From: Chloroflexi bacterium UBA6265
Lineage (GTDB): Bacteria; Chloroflexota; Chloroflexia; Thermomicrobiales; UBA6265
Length of the DNA stretch: 5,602 nt
Reading direction: 5' to 3'
Assembly (NCBI GenBank): GCA_002440805.1
Contig: DJVD01000081.1
Span: forward strand, 1,623-7,224
This document shows, piece by piece, positions 5,579 through 5,602 of this stretch. The position numbers were made by a program, and so were the translations under genes. Numbering within the stretch: position 1 is the first letter of the stretch; the number at the start of each line of letters is the position of its first letter. The notes below the pieces were generated by a model that was not told the DNA's origin, ran no database searches, and was given only the letters and a program-made list of their open reading frames with translations.

Positions 5579-5602
5579 TGGCCGGGAGCATGCTCCCGGC
5601 CA
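5579..5602 (+). terminator. Probable hpf terminator hairpin (cut by window end)
   Basis: A perfect 24-base palindrome 12 bases after the hpf stop. As RNA it folds into a 10-bp GC-rich stem (TGGCCGGGAG with its complement) and a CATG loop. The window ends exactly at the last base, so the T-run that would confirm an intrinsic terminator cannot be seen. A bidirectional terminator or a palindromic protein site are alternatives. Confidence 0.55.

Overview
This window carries the 5' part of a nitrous oxide reductase (nos) operon on the minus strand. A tRNA-Arg gene and a ribosome hibernation factor gene lie beside it on the plus strand. The nos genes read leftward from position 4462: nosZ (the N2O reductase), a four-helix membrane protein that I match to NosB, nosD (a beta-helix maturation protein), and the first 52 codons of nosF (ABC ATPase), which runs off the left edge. 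The last three are joined by 4-base stop/start overlaps (GTGA and ATGA), so they are almost certainly translated as a coupled unit. nosZ is separated from them by 88 bases holding a strong 13-bp hairpin.

How the genes work together: NosZ is a two-domain copper enzyme that reduces N2O to N2. All seven histidines of the CuZ centre and all five side-chain ligands of the CuA centre can be seen. NosD, NosF and (outside the window) NosY form the membrane assembly machine that builds the CuZ copper-sulfur cluster outside the cytoplasm. The protein between nosZ and nosD is the typical position for NosB of clade II ('atypical') nos clusters. The D-T-H-H-P motif of NosZ and its C-T-E-F-C CuA loop also point to clade II, but the leader has a twin arginine rather than a plain Sec signal.

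The 352 bases between nosZ and the tRNA hold no convincing gene. They form a divergent control region. On the nosZ side there are two 33-bp arrangements of TGTAA(C/A) half-sites with identical internal spacing, overlapping a possible promoter. On the tRNA side there is a possible -10 box. The tRNA-Arg(CCU) is complete, with an encoded CCA. It is followed after 106 bases, containing two hairpins but no T-run, by a long-form hpf gene that starts at GTG. The window ends in a perfect palindrome that is probably the hpf terminator.

Organism: a bacterium of moderately high GC. The twin-arginine clade II NosZ, the membrane-anchored NosD with a C-terminal helix, and the long HPF suggest Chloroflexota (Thermomicrobia-like) or another monoderm lineage. 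This is inference from protein style, not a database match. I see no mobile elements, CRISPR arrays or broken genes. The most interesting points are the nosZ upstream repeat architecture and the outward-facing His/Met motifs of the NosB-like protein.
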